A program made the position numbers and the translations under genes. From Flavobacterium fontis (GTDB lineage: Bacteria > Bacteroidota > Bacteroidia > Flavobacteriales > Flavobacteriaceae), in assembly GCF_900129405.1 (NCBI RefSeq), contig NZ_FQVQ01000018.1:1-53732 (forward strand): a DNA stretch of 53,732 nt, given 5' to 3'. The notes under the pieces are model-generated. The model saw only the letters and a list, made by a program, of their open reading frames with translations, was not told the DNA's origin and searched no databases. Of this stretch, positions 6,832 to 17,000 are shown one piece after another (the stretch's first letter is position 1; the number at the start of each line of letters is the position of its first letter).

Positions 6832-7890
6832 ATGGCGCATAAAAATCCGCTCCGCAAGGATAAAACTTGTTTGAATTGTAATTATGTGGTGGAGCAACGG
6901 TTTTGTCCCAACTGTGGCCAAGAAAATACCGATACGCGAAAAACTTTTTACCATCTTTTTGTCCATTTTTTTGAGGATTTGACTCACTATGAAAATGCGT
7001 TTTGGAAAACTATTCGCAATTTAATCCTCAAGCCTGCAGCGCTTACGAAAGAATATTTATCGGGAAAAAGGCTGTCGTATTTAGCCCCTGTTCGGTTGTA
7101 TATTTTTATCAGTTTTGTCACGTTTTTCATGTTCAACATCCTCGCCAATGAGGAAGAACAATTGATAAAAAATGAAGCAAAGGCAGGCATCTTAAAAGAT
7201 ACGGTGAAACTACCTGAAGAAGTTTGGTTGGAAGAAATTGCCAAAGATAAAAGAGCCCCAAAGGCCGTGGTTGATAGTTTAAAACACTATATTCGTCAGA
7301 AGAAAGAGGGCGAAATCATGGAACAAGATTTTATGAATTTTGGATACCATTCGCAAGCTGAAATGGATTCCATTCGCCAAAAGGATCCCGACGCTATCAA
7401 TGATTTAGAGTATTGGATCAATAAGAAATCATTTGAAGTCAAGAAACGTTATCCCGCTTCGATGCTGCCTGAAAAATTCAAACAATCGGTAATCCAAAAC
7501 ATCCCGAAAGCCTTGTTTTTATACATGCCGATTTTTGCCTTGGTTTTGTGGCTTTTTCACAACAAAAAACGCTGGTATTATTTTGACCATGGCATTTTTA
7601 CCTTGCATTACTTTTCCTTTTTATTATTAATCAATCTCATAGTGCTGCTGGTCGACAGCCTCTTGTCGTCAATTTCCTCGCACTTTTTAGTCGATGCCGT
7701 TAGTGGTATTTTTGCCTTAATTGCCTACTTGTGGATGTTTTATTACTTTTTTCCAGCGCACCATCGTTTTTTTGGGGAAAGTCGTTTGATCTCGTTTTTG
7801 AAAAGTATGGCTTTGCTGTTCATCAATATGATTTTGATTAGTTTCTTATTGGTATTTTTATTTGTCTATTCATTTGTCAACATTCATTAG
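6832..7890 (+). CDS. DUF3667 membrane protein with N-terminal zinc ribbon
   Basis: This is a 352-residue protein. The N-terminus has CLNC-x8-CPNCG, a four-cysteine zinc ribbon, followed by the DUF3667 signature (FEDLTHYENAFWKTIRNLILKPAALTKEYLSGKR and YLAPVRLYIFISF). A charged central domain (about 105-215) is flanked by hydrophobic segments, with three or four membrane helices in the last 130 residues. The family is common in Bacteroidetes and has no established function. It diverges from the DUF1801 unit, and its stop lies one base before the M28 peptidase ATG, so the two may be co-transcribed. Confidence 0.88.
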   Translation: MAHKNPLRKDKTCLNCNYVVEQRFCPNCGQENTDTRKTFYHLFVHFFEDLTHYENAFWKTIRNLILKPAALTKEYLSGKRLSYLAPVRLYIFISFVTFFMFNILANEEEQLIKNEAKAGILKDTVKLPEEVWLEEIAKDKRAPKAVVDSLKHYIRQKKEGEIMEQDFMNFGYHSQAEMDSIRQKDPDAINDLEYWINKKSFEVKKRYPASMLPEKFKQSVIQNIPKALFLYMPIFALVLWLFHNKKRWYYFDHGIFTLHYFSFLLLINLIVLLVDSLLSSISSHFLVDAVSGIFALIAYLWMFYYFFPAHHRFFGESRLISFLKSMALLFINMILISFLLVFLFVYSFVNIH

Positions 7891-7891
7891 T

Positions 7892-8941
7892 ATGAAAAAA
7901 TTATTCTTTAGTGCCTGGATTTTCGGTCTTCTCGTTGCGTGCGGTGGGTCGTCGAGTGCTCCAGGGAAAACAACAGCGGCTACCCCGGTCAACCGAAGTC
8001 AATACATGAAGACCATCACCGAGGCCGAATTAAAAACCCATTTAACCATTGTCGCTTCCGACGCCATGGAAGGTAGAGAAACAGGAAGTGAGGGTCAGAA
8101 AAAAGCGGGCTTGTATCTTATTGAGCAATACCGTAAAAATGGCATTCCAGCTCCCAAAAACAGCAACGGCTACTACCAACCCGTGCCAGCCGCTTATTTG
8201 AATGCCAAATACAATGAGAATTTAGGCGATTCTGAAAATATTCTTGCTTTTATTGAAGGGAGTGAAAAACCAGAGGAAATTGTAGTTATCTCGGCCCATT
8301 ACGATCATGTGGGCGTCAAAAACGGAGAAGTTTACAATGGTGCCGATGATGACGGATCGGGTACCGTAGCCTTGTTGGAAATTGCGCAAGCTTTTCAAAA
8401 AGCCAAAAAAGAAGGGCACGGTCCAAAACGCTCGATTTTGTTTTTGCATGTCACCGGAGAAGAACACGGGTTGCATGGCTCGCGGTACTATACCGAAAAT
8501 CCATTATTCCCCTTAAAAAATACCGTGGCCGATGTTAATATCGATATGATTGGTCGTCGCGATGCGGCTCATGCGAATAACGGGCAATACATCTATGTGA
8601 TTGGTTCGGACTATCTGTCGAGTGATTTGCATGCCGTGTGTGAGGAAGTCAATACACAATACACCAAATTGCAATTGGATTATAAATACAACGATCGCAA
8701 AGACCCCAACCGATTCTATTACCGATCAGACCATTATAATTTTGCCAAAAACAACATTCCTTCCGTGTTTTTGTTCAGCGGTGTCCATGAAGATTATCAC
8801 AAACCCACTGATGATGTCGAAAAAATTGAATTTGATTTGTTGGCCAAACGCGCGCAATATGCTTTTGTTATCGTGTGGGAAATTGCCAACCGAACCGAGC
8901 GATTGAAGGTAGATAAAACTGAACCCGATCCCAAAAAATAA
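7892..8941 (+). CDS. M28-family zinc aminopeptidase, lipoprotein
   Basis: This encodes 349 residues. The start at 7892 is chosen because MKKLFFSAWIFGLLVACGG is a lipoprotein signal with lipobox LVAC; an upstream in-frame ATG at 7862 lies inside the previous gene. The catalytic domain shows the M28 order: SAHYDHVG, GADDDGSGT, TGEEHGLHGS, NIDMIGR, and the C-terminal HKPTDD with the last histidine ligand. It would cleave N-terminal residues of peptides at the cell envelope using two zinc ions. It is an ordinary nutrient-peptide gene in Bacteroidetes, ending in the terminator at 8946. Confidence 0.93.
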   Translation: MKKLFFSAWIFGLLVACGGSSSAPGKTTAATPVNRSQYMKTITEAELKTHLTIVASDAMEGRETGSEGQKKAGLYLIEQYRKNGIPAPKNSNGYYQPVPAAYLNAKYNENLGDSENILAFIEGSEKPEEIVVISAHYDHVGVKNGEVYNGADDDGSGTVALLEIAQAFQKAKKEGHGPKRSILFLHVTGEEHGLHGSRYYTENPLFPLKNTVADVNIDMIGRRDAAHANNGQYIYVIGSDYLSSDLHAVCEEVNTQYTKLQLDYKYNDRKDPNRFYYRSDHYNFAKNNIPSVFLFSGVHEDYHKPTDDVEKIEFDLLAKRAQYAFVIVWEIANRTERLKVDKTEPDPKK

Positions 8942-8945
8942 AGTA

Positions 8946-8969
8946 AAGCCCGAAGAAGGGCTTTTTTTG
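8946..8969 (+). terminator. Terminator of the M28 peptidase gene
   Basis: The stem AAAGCCC / GGGCTTT with a 6-nt loop is followed by a run of seven or more T. It lies 5 bp after the stop codon. Confidence 0.85.
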
Positions 8970-8972
8970 TGA

Positions 8973-9527
8973 CTATCGAAATCCGTTTTGGTACGCTTGC
9001 AATAACGAGTCAGAAAAAAATAAACCCGTATACGAGTCGTAGGTTTGTCGATTGGACGTTTCCATGGTTTGAAACGCGTTGCGGTATAAGGTGAGTTGTT
9101 CTGGTGTTAAAAGGGCTCGGTATTCCAATTCATGCCGCACCAATAGTTGCATAAATGTAGTGGTAGCCGCCACATCGCCTTGTGAAATCATAAGAATATA
9201 TTCTTTATACATTTCATGGTATTGCTTGATAAACAACTCCTTAAACACCGGATTCTGTGCTTCTGTATAATTCACTATGCCAAAGGTTAGCTTCCCTTTG
9301 GTTTGCCAAAAAAGAGTCTCCCCTTTATCATCGGGTTGTGCTACAAAATATTGAATTACGGCCAATTTCAATTTGAGCGTACGATCGATTTCATCGGGAA
9401 GTTTGGATTTCTCGGAATGGGCGGCCGTAGTCGTGGTATTGGGTGTCTTTTTTTTCTTGGGTTGCGCCTGTCCCCATCCCCACAAAGGCCATAAAAAAAG
9501 GAATATAAAAAGGGAATACTTCATCAT
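8973..9527 (-). CDS. Exported protein of unknown function
   Basis: This is a 184-residue protein with signal peptide MMKYSLFIFLFLWPLWGWGQAQ; a second ATG at 9524 would serve equally well. A Lys/Thr-rich linker (about 23-45) leads to an alpha-helical domain without cysteines. Visible segments are LPDEIDRTLKLKLAVIQYFVAQ, FIKQYHEMYKEYILMISQG and LTPEQLTLYRNAFQTME. I recognise no family. The repeated aromatic and Glu-rich helices could bind a partner protein. A -7 like box TATTTTTG lies 11 bp upstream of the start, just downstream of the tRNA-His terminator. Confidence 0.72.
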   Translation of the reverse strand: MMKYSLFIFLFLWPLWGWGQAQPKKKKTPNTTTTAAHSEKSKLPDEIDRTLKLKLAVIQYFVAQPDDKGETLFWQTKGKLTFGIVNYTEAQNPVFKELFIKQYHEMYKEYILMISQGDVAATTTFMQLLVRHELEYRALLTPEQLTLYRNAFQTMETSNRQTYDSYTGLFFSDSLLQAYQNGFR

Positions 9528-9570
9528 TTCGTTTTCTCAAAAATATAAAAAGAAAGGAATAAAAACTAAA

Positions 9571-9594
9571 AAAGCCCTGAAAATTCAGGGCTTT
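9571..9594 (-). terminator. Terminator of tRNA-His
   Basis: A perfect 10-bp stem AAAGCCCTGA / TCAGGGCTTT with a 4-nt loop begins 3 bases after the tRNA 3' end. On the minus strand a T-rich run follows it. Confidence 0.85.
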
Positions 9595-9596
9595 AG

Positions 9597-9671
<75 letters not shown>

Positions 9672-9710
9672 GTGTATGCTGCAATCAAGGCCTAGCCTGT
9701 TTTGCGGTTG

Positions 9711-9741
9711 CAAATATAACGTAAAGATTTTCTCTTACAAA
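9711..9741 (-). promoter_or_regulatory. Consensus Bacteroidetes promoter for tRNA-His (TTTG-N19-TATATTTG)
   Basis: On the minus strand TTTG (9741-9738) is followed after exactly 19 bases by TATATTTG (9718-9711). This matches the Bacteroidetes housekeeping sigma consensus in both boxes and spacing. The tRNA begins 39 bp downstream. The rest of the gap to 9886 holds no feature that I can support. Confidence 0.85.
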
Positions 9742-9886
9742 GATTTTTTGAAGAAAATTAATTGCATCAAACGTGTTTTTCTCCGTTCGCTTCGGGCATT
9801 TAAAAAAGATCACTGACGGCAAGGAAGTTAGAAATCACCTACTCACATTCGTCATCCGTTTTCCCCCAGTAAACGAAGTTAAATCG

Positions 9887-10603
9887 TCAAATCAAATCCC
9901 GCAAGGAATGCACAGCCACGTAGCGTTCAACCGTAAATCCTTCGGCATGATCAACACCTACAATTCGCCCCAAATCTTGCGCGCGGTACCGCACACTGTC
10001 TAAAAAGTTTTTTGTGGCAATAGGGGTTTCGGGTTCTTGGGAGTTGGGATCGTAAAATTGGGACCCATACGCCAATATCGACGCCATTTTTTGGTCCATA
10101 TAACCCGTGATATCCACTACGAGATCGGGGTCAATAGGTTTCCATTGTATGTAATGGTAAACTGCTTTGGGACGCCAGACCTGTTGCGCACTTCCCTCCC
10201 ATTCGGTAGCTATCTTTCGTAATCCCGATAAAAAACATGCATCGGAGACCAATTTACTCCCTTTGCCATGATCAATATGCCGGTCGTCAATGGCATTGCA
10301 AATCACTATTTCGGGCTGGTACTTGCGAAGCACCTGAATAATTTTCAACTGATGGGCCTCATCATTGGTAAAAAAACCATCGCGAAAGTCCATGTTCTCG
10401 CGCACATGAATGCCTAAAATTTCAGACGCTTTAGCGGACTCTTGGTTGCGAATTTCCACGGAACCTCGGGTACCCAATTCTCCACGCGTTAGGTCTACAA
10501 TACCGACTTTCCGACCCAGTGCTACTTCTTTGGCTAGAGTTCCACTACATCCCAATTCAACATCATCGGGATGGGCGCCAAAAGCAAGAATATCTAATTT
10601 CAT
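9887..10603 (-). CDS. bshB1: Bacillithiol biosynthesis deacetylase BshB1
   Basis: This 238-residue protein belongs to the PIG-L / LmbE deacetylase family. The N-terminal metal motif is AHPDDVE, and the later GARGSVE-like segment, here GTRGSVEIRNQE, and DRHIDHGKG with metal-binding histidines are the BshB1 pattern. It removes the acetyl group from GlcNAc-malate to give GlcN-malate in bacillithiol synthesis in the cytoplasm. This low-molecular-weight thiol is the likely acceptor for the persulfide chemistry encoded at 1.8-4.8 kb. The gene stands 30 bp downstream of the isochorismate synthase gene on the same strand. Confidence 0.94.
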   Translation of the reverse strand: MKLDILAFGAHPDDVELGCSGTLAKEVALGRKVGIVDLTRGELGTRGSVEIRNQESAKASEILGIHVRENMDFRDGFFTNDEAHQLKIIQVLRKYQPEIVICNAIDDRHIDHGKGSKLVSDACFLSGLRKIATEWEGSAQQVWRPKAVYHYIQWKPIDPDLVVDITGYMDQKMASILAYGSQFYDPNSQEPETPIATKNFLDSVRYRAQDLGRIVGVDHAEGFTVERYVAVHSLRDLI

Positions 10604-10633
10604 GTGTTGTTTTTTTGCAAAAATAACGAATAA

Positions 10634-11683
10634 TTATAAGGCGCGTTTTACGGTCATCGATTTGTTTACAGTTTCCATAAATTCCTTTGCTGGAGTACTC
10701 CCTTCATTGATACCGCAACCTACATAAATTGATACAACATCCTTTTCCCATTGCATACAACGTAAATTGACATATAGATCGGAATCGCCCTCTTGATAGC
10801 TATTGAAGTTTTTATTCCATTCGCCCAAATATCCTGCATACATAGTGCGATCGTAACCCTCGTGATCTTGAATAAAACGAAGCGCTTCTTGTTTCGGAAA
10901 ACCACAAACCGCCGGTGTTGGATGTAAGGCGTCCACTACCGCATTCCAATCGCCTTTCAACACCCCTTGAACATCTGTTTTCAAATGCACTAAGGTTCCA
11001 GCTTCAACGGTGTAAGGGGCAGAAACGGTAAGTGATTCCGTAAGCGGCTGCAATTGTGCGGCGATGTAATCGGTAACTAACTGTTGTTCCTGCACTTCTT
11101 TTTCACCCCAAACTAAGTCGGCGTGATTCGGTCCAAGTTGTGTGCCCGCCAACGCAACAGTGCTCAAGGTTTGGCCTTCTTTTTTTACCAATTGCTCGGG
11201 GGTTGCGCCAATCCAAATTCCCGTTTCGGGATGATACCAAAGGTACCGAAAAGCAGTTGGGTAAAACTGTAACAGCCGTTGAAAAACAGTAAAAACATCT
11301 AAATGAGGAGCCGCCACACACTCTTTACGGGAAAGGACAACTTTTTGAAAACGGTTTTGTTGAATGGCTTGTAGGGCTTTGGCGACTAATTGTTCAAAAT
11401 GAACTTTTTCATCGGAGGAAAAGGAGGGCGAAGTTACAGGCCAAGCATAGGCAGCAATGGAAAACGCGGCAACATATAGATCGCACTGGGAATCGCGAAG
11501 CATGTATTTACTTTTTCCATCAAATGAAACCATGCAAAACCCTGACGCATAAGCATCAAAACCCGTATGTTCTGTCGTTCGCTGAAAGAGTCCCACTACT
11601 TTTTGTGCATTGGGCTTTGCATAGCACACAAAAGGTTTTTGGTGCAAGAGATGTTCCGAAACTTTAGCCGCAATCCAATCCAT
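10634..11683 (-). CDS. menF: Isochorismate synthase (chorismate-binding family)
   Basis: This 349-residue protein has the chorismate-binding fold. Its landmarks are FQKVVLSRKE, then GIWIGATPEQLVKKEG, STVALAGTQ, VHLKTDVQGVL, LHPTPAVCGFPKQEA and YVNLRCMQW...YVGCGINEGSTPAKEF. It converts chorismate to isochorismate, the first step of menaquinone synthesis. The next gene upstream, a PaaI-type thioesterase, overlaps its start by one base. That pairing favours a menaquinone rather than siderophore role, because no salicylate or dihydroxybenzoate genes are nearby. It could also be annotated entC; the menaquinone assignment is by context. Confidence 0.88.
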   Translation of the reverse strand: MDWIAAKVSEHLLHQKPFVCYAKPNAQKVVGLFQRTTEHTGFDAYASGFCMVSFDGKSKYMLRDSQCDLYVAAFSIAAYAWPVTSPSFSSDEKVHFEQLVAKALQAIQQNRFQKVVLSRKECVAAPHLDVFTVFQRLLQFYPTAFRYLWYHPETGIWIGATPEQLVKKEGQTLSTVALAGTQLGPNHADLVWGEKEVQEQQLVTDYIAAQLQPLTESLTVSAPYTVEAGTLVHLKTDVQGVLKGDWNAVVDALHPTPAVCGFPKQEALRFIQDHEGYDRTMYAGYLGEWNKNFNSYQEGDSDLYVNLRCMQWEKDVVSIYVGCGINEGSTPAKEFMETVNKSMTVKRAL

Positions 11684-12105
11684 TAGCGTTTGGGGAGTAT
11701 CATATTGGTCAACTTACACAAGGAAACGAGTTTATCATTTTCATCGACGATACGAATCTCCCACAAATGAATACTAGCCCCTTTATGAACTATTTTCGCC
11801 GTAGCCGTAACAACTCCTTCACGTTTGGATTTCAAATGATTGGCCGAAATTTCAATACCGCGTACTTCTTGTTTCTCTGGATTTACAAACATAATCGAGG
11901 CGGCACTACCCACACTCTCGGCCAAGGCCACTGAGGCACCGCCGTGCAACAAACCCATCGGTTGGTGCACCCTTGAATTCACAGGCATGGTCGCTACTAA
12001 AAAGTCTTCCCCCGCATCAATATACTCAATTTCAAGCGTTTCCATCAAGGTATTTTTGCTCCATTCGTTGCACAATTGAAGCATTTTTTCTTTATCGAAT
12101 TGCAT
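11683..12105 (-). CDS. PaaI-family hotdog thioesterase, probable DHNA-CoA thioesterase
   Basis: This is a 140-residue hotdog-fold protein with the PaaI pattern: MPVNSRVHQPMGLLHGGASVALAESVGS, whose HGG and acidic Glu mark the active site, then GIEISANHLKSKREGVV and IHLWEIRIVDENDKLV. Its stop overlaps the start of the isochorismate synthase gene (ATGA-type junction). Hydrolysis of 1,4-dihydroxy-2-naphthoyl-CoA in menaquinone synthesis is the likely role given this coupling (MenI-like). A general acyl-CoA or phenylacetyl-CoA thioesterase remains possible. Confidence 0.85.
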   Translation of the reverse strand: MQFDKEKMLQLCNEWSKNTLMETLEIEYIDAGEDFLVATMPVNSRVHQPMGLLHGGASVALAESVGSAASIMFVNPEKQEVRGIEISANHLKSKREGVVTATAKIVHKGASIHLWEIRIVDENDKLVSLCKLTNMILPKR

Positions 12106-12258
12106 TTTTTAAAATTTGCGTTAAAAGTAGCCCATTTCCTCAAAAACAACAATGCAATTAACATAGAATAAACGCAGAAAAAAAACGTTATCCTCCTAAT
12201 GAAATTGAAAACAAATCAATCTAAAATCTTATTTTTACCAAAATTCTCATTCCATACC

Positions 12259-13881
12259 ATGCGCAAACTACTTTTGTTTCTAGCTGTTTTTACTAGTCTT
12301 ATGTTGACCTCTTGTCGGGATGACTTCGAATTTGAACCCAGTACGGTTCAGCTTCGATTCAATCGGGATACGGTCTATTTGGATACGGTTTTTACCAACA
12401 TTGGCTCGAGCACCTATCGCTTAAAAGTCTATAACGACTCCGACAAAGACATTTCGATTCCTACCATACAATTGGGAAAAGGGGCTAACTCCAACTACCG
12501 CATTATGGTTGATGGAATGACGGGTGAAGATGCAGACAATAGCGGAATTGGGGATGGAAAAATCTTCCGAAATGTGGAACTCTTAGCCAAAGACAGCATG
12601 TTTGTTTTTATCGAAGTTACCTCCGATATCGCCGATGCCAATCCCAGTGATTTTCTATACACCGATGCCATCGAGTTTCGCCACGCCAATAGTGTGGTGC
12701 AAAAGGTAGAACTGGTTACGCTCATTCAAGATGCTATTTTTATTTACCCGGAACGCGACAACCAAAATGTGTACGAAACAATTTCGTTGGGACTGGATGA
12801 AAACGGACAACCAATTGAGTTTATTGGAAGTAATTTAAGTGAAAACGACCCTGTCAATGGTGATGAATTGCATTGGACAAATCAAAAACCCTATGTGGTG
12901 TATGGATATGCTATGGTTCCGAATGGAAAAAATTTGGTGGTCGATGCGGGTGCTCGAGTGCATTTTCATGCCAATTCGGGATTGATTGTCAGTCAAAATG
13001 CCTCGCTTCAAATTAACGGTACAGCCCCTCCTAGCAATGACCCCAGTAATTTGAGCAATGAAGTTATTTTTGAAGGCGATCGCTTAGAGAATTTATACAG
13101 TGATGTTCCGGGACAATGGGGCGCAGTTATGGTGTTGTCGAAGTTAAACACTAACAGCATCAATCATTTAACACTTAAAAATGCGACGGTAGGTTTGTTA
13201 ATTCAAAAACGACTCCCAGTGGGCGAAGACGACAGCCAACAACCGCGGGTTACAATTTCGAATACACAGATTTACAACTGTGCCAATGTAGGGATTTTGG
13301 CGCGGGATGCCGTGGTGAATGGCCATAACGTGGTCATCAACAATTGTGGTCAAGCGTCACTAGCAGCCACTTTGGGAGGTTCATACACTTTTGATCATTC
13401 GACTTTCAACAACAATTGGAACAGTTCACGACAAGTAGCTGTATTGGTGAGCAATTACCTTGAAACTTCCGACACCGTGTATTTGAGCGATTTGAATGCC
13501 GCCAATTTCACCAATTGTATCATCTATGGTAGCAATCAAAATATGTTGCGTTTGGATAAATATAACGCTGGGACTTCAGGCGGCCCCGATGCGACGTTTG
13601 CTTACCAATTTACCCACACTTTAATTCGTTTGAATAACACCAATAACAATCCGTTGTATCTTCCTACCAATACGACCAATTTCACCAATTGCTATCAGGC
13701 GACAAATTCGCAAACCTTTAATCCGCGTTTAAAAAGTGTCACCCAAAACAAACTTTGGCCTACCGAAGATTTATCGTCCACGATGCCTGCGATTACATCT
13801 TCATTTACGCAAGATATTTTGGGGAAATCACGAACAACACAAACCTGTATTGGGGCATATCAATTTATTCCCAATCCTTAA
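12259..13881 (+). CDS. Surface lipoprotein with right-handed beta-helix-like region
   Basis: This encodes 540 residues. The start at 12259 gives a lipoprotein signal, MRKLLLFLAVFTSLMLTSCRDD, with lipobox LTSC; an earlier in-frame ATG at 12199 would spoil it. An N-terminal beta-rich domain (to about 190) begins VQLRFNRDTVYLDTVFTNIGSSTYRLKVYN. From about 240 onward come Asn-rich, repeat-like segments (NATVGLLIQKR, NTQIYNCANVGILARDAVVNGHNVVINNCG, HSTFNNNW, NFTNCIIYGSN) typical of parallel beta-helix proteins. The family is frequent in Flavobacteria, with unknown ligand. It is probably an outer-membrane, surface-exposed protein. It is followed by a strong terminator. Confidence 0.83.
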   Translation: MRKLLLFLAVFTSLMLTSCRDDFEFEPSTVQLRFNRDTVYLDTVFTNIGSSTYRLKVYNDSDKDISIPTIQLGKGANSNYRIMVDGMTGEDADNSGIGDGKIFRNVELLAKDSMFVFIEVTSDIADANPSDFLYTDAIEFRHANSVVQKVELVTLIQDAIFIYPERDNQNVYETISLGLDENGQPIEFIGSNLSENDPVNGDELHWTNQKPYVVYGYAMVPNGKNLVVDAGARVHFHANSGLIVSQNASLQINGTAPPSNDPSNLSNEVIFEGDRLENLYSDVPGQWGAVMVLSKLNTNSINHLTLKNATVGLLIQKRLPVGEDDSQQPRVTISNTQIYNCANVGILARDAVVNGHNVVINNCGQASLAATLGGSYTFDHSTFNNNWNSSRQVAVLVSNYLETSDTVYLSDLNAANFTNCIIYGSNQNMLRLDKYNAGTSGGPDATFAYQFTHTLIRLNNTNNNPLYLPTNTTNFTNCYQATNSQTFNPRLKSVTQNKLWPTEDLSSTMPAITSSFTQDILGKSRTTQTCIGAYQFIPNP

Positions 13882-13885
13882 TAAC

Positions 13886-13910
13886 AAGCCTCCTTCGGGA
13901 GGTTTTTTTT
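13886..13910 (+). terminator. Terminator of the beta-helix lipoprotein gene
   Basis: The stem CCTCC / GGAGG with a stable TTCG tetraloop is followed by eight T residues, 7 bp after the stop codon. Confidence 0.9.
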
Positions 13911-13943
13911 GTCAAAAACCTGTGAAAAACTATTTGACACGCA

Positions 13944-13975
13944 TTTGCTTCCCTTTGGTGTTTGCCGTACCTTTG
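13944..13975 (+). promoter_or_regulatory. Bacteroidetes promoter of purL (TTTG-N20-TACCTTTG)
   Basis: TTTG at 13944-13947 and TACCTTTG at 13968-13975 are separated by 20 bases, one more than the usual 19. Transcription would start near 13982. This supports translation from the ATG at 14001 rather than the in-frame ATG at 13962, which lies upstream of the start point. Confidence 0.75.
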
Positions 13976-14000
13976 CGAGACAACTTACAACAACACAACA

Positions 14001-17000
14001 ATGATTCATTTTTTCGGTAACGAAACAGGAACTATTTACGCAGTTCAGTCCACTACTCCCTTTTCTGATGAGACTTTACAAAAATTAAACTGGCTATTTG
14101 GCGGTACCCACAAAATTGACCTACTCGAAATCGAAGGTCCTTACATCGGCCCACGGGCCACGATGGTTACCCCTTGGAGTACAAATGCGGTTGAAATCAC
14201 CCAAAACATGGGAATTCACGGCATCGTCCGTATCGAAGAATTTCAGAAAGTAACACAGGAAAACCCGCACTTTGACCCCATGCTGTTGCAACCGTATGCA
14301 CATTTGGACCAGTCGATTTTTACCATTGCGGTGCAACCCGAACCCATCTTGGAAATTGAAGATATTGCGGCATACAATCAGCAAGAAGGATTGGCGCTTA
14401 GCGATGAAGAAGTGGCCTATTTGAATCAACTCGCTGAAAAATTAGGGCGAAAATTGACCGATTCTGAAGTTTTTGGCTTTTCTCAAGTCAATTCGGAACA
14501 CTGTCGCCATAAAATTTTCAACGGTACTTTTGTCATTGATGGCGTTGAAAAAGAGACCTCTCTTTTTAAACTTATTAAAAAAACTTCGGCGGCCCATCCG
14601 AATACGATTGTTTCGGCCTACAAAGACAATGTCGCCTTCATTCAAGGCCCTGTGGTAAAACAGTTTGCGCCACAACGCGCGGATGTCGCTGATTTTTACA
14701 CCAAAAAACCGTTTACCTCAGTACTTTCCCTCAAAGCCGAAACGCATAATTTCCCAACGACTGTCGAACCTTTTAACGGAGCGGCTACAGGGTCGGGAGG
14801 TGAAATTCGGGACCGATTAGCCGGAGGTCAGGGATCGCTTCCCCTTGCCGGAACAGCGGTTTACATGACGGCTTATTCCCGACTCACAGCCAATCGACCA
14901 TGGGAAAAAGGGATGGAAGAACGAAAATGGTTGTACCAAACTCCGATGGATATTTTGATTAAAGCGTCTAATGGTGCTTCAGATTTTGGAAATAAATTTG
15001 GCCAACCCTTGATTACAGGGTCGGTACTGACTTTCGAACATGAAGAAAAGAATCGAAAATTAGGCTACGACAAAGTCATCATGCAAGCGGGAGGAATTGG
15101 GTATGGCAAAGCCGAGCAGGCGCAAAAACACGAACCCCAATTGGGCGACCAAATTGTGATTTTGGGCGGAGATAATTACCGTATTGGAATGGGCGGTGCT
15201 GCGGTTTCGTCAGCAGATACGGGCGCTTTTGGATCGGGTATCGAATTGAATGCCATCCAACGTTCGAATCCAGAAATGCAAAAACGAGCCGCCAATGCCA
15301 TTCGCGGTTTAGTTGAGAGCGACCACAATCCCATTGTATCCATACACGATCACGGTGCGGGAGGACATTTAAACTGTTTGTCCGAATTGGTGGAAGCTAC
15401 TGGAGGTCATATTGATTTGGACCAACTTCCTGTAGGCGACCCTACCCTTTCGGCTAAAGAGATTATCGGCAATGAATCGCAGGAACGCATGGGCTTGGTA
15501 ATTGGCGCCAATGATCTCGACACCTTGCAACGAATTGCGGCACGGGAACGCGCACCACTTTTTCCTGTGGGTACCGTTACCAACGATCATACCTTTACCA
15601 TTGCCAGTGCCACTACAGGTGAAAAACCGATGGATTTGGCGTTGAGCGATATGTTTGGCAGTTCCCCCAAAACCATTTTATCCGATACTACTATAACTCG
15701 TCAGTACGACGATATTACCTATTCAGTTGACCGTATTCACGACTATCTACAGCAAGTGTTGCGATTGGAAGCAGTGGCTTGTAAAGACTGGCTAACCAAC
15801 AAAGTCGATCGTTGTGTAGGTGGACGTGTAGCCAAGCAACAATGTACGGGTCCGTTACAATTGCCGCTCAATAATGTAGGCGTGATGGCTTTAGATTTTG
15901 AAGGAAAAGAAGGGATTGCCACCAGTATAGGACATGCTCCCGTAGCTGCCTTAATCGATCCCAAAGCAGGAAGTCGTAATGCCATTGGCGAGGCCTTGTC
16001 GAATATCGTTTTTGCGCCTTTGGAAAACGGTTTAAAAAGCGTTTCCTTGTCGGCCAACTGGATGTGGCCATGCAAAAACGAAGGGGAAGATGCACGTTTG
16101 TATGAGGCCGTGGAAGCTTGTTCGGACTTTGCCATTGCCTTGGGCATCAACATTCCAACCGGGAAAGACTCTTTGTCGATGAAACAAAAGTATCCCAATG
16201 GAGATGTCTTGGCACCGGGTACTGTAATTATTTCGGCGGTAGGCCACTGTTCAGATATTACGCGCGTCATCGAACCCGTTGCAAAACGGGAGGCAGGCTC
16301 ATTGTACTACATTCCACTTTCGCAAGACAACTTCTATTTGGGCGGTAGTTCATTTGCCCAAATTCACAATAAAATTGGAGCCAAAACACCAAGTATTCAA
16401 GACGCGACGTATTTCAAAACCGCCTTTGATACCATTCAACAGTTGATTAAAGACGGAGCCATTGCGGCGGGCCATGATGTGGGAAGTGGCGGACTCATAA
16501 CGACTTTACTCGAAATGTGTTTTGCAGACCTTCAGGTGGGAGCTACTCTGAGTTTAAAAGCGTTTGCAGAACCCGATGTGGTGAAAATATTATTCGCTGA
16601 AAATATTGGACTCGTACTTCAAGCGCAACACGATGCTGTTTTTGAAGCGGCTTTCGCCAAAGAAGGCTTGACGATTTATCCGTTGGGGCAAGTAGTCGCA
16701 AGCGATATGTTAACGATTGATGGCTTAACTTTTGCGATCCCCGACTTGCGAAAAGTTTGGTTTGAAACCTCGTATTTATTAGACCAAAAACAAACACAAA
16801 ACCACAAAGCAGAGGAGCGTTTTGCCCATATTTTTGAACAACCGTTACACTACCAATTTCCCAGCCATTTTACTGGAAAATTACCGGCTGCTCCCACCCA
16901 ACGCCCTAAAGCGGCTATCATTCGGGAAAAGGGAAGTAATTCTGAACGCGAAATGGCGCATGCGATGTATTTGGCCGGATTTGACGTAAAAGATATTCAC

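Noticed and set aside
15743..16270. Minus-strand open frame of 175 codons inside purL
   Set aside because: It is the shadow of the purL coding frame and has no start context or family match.
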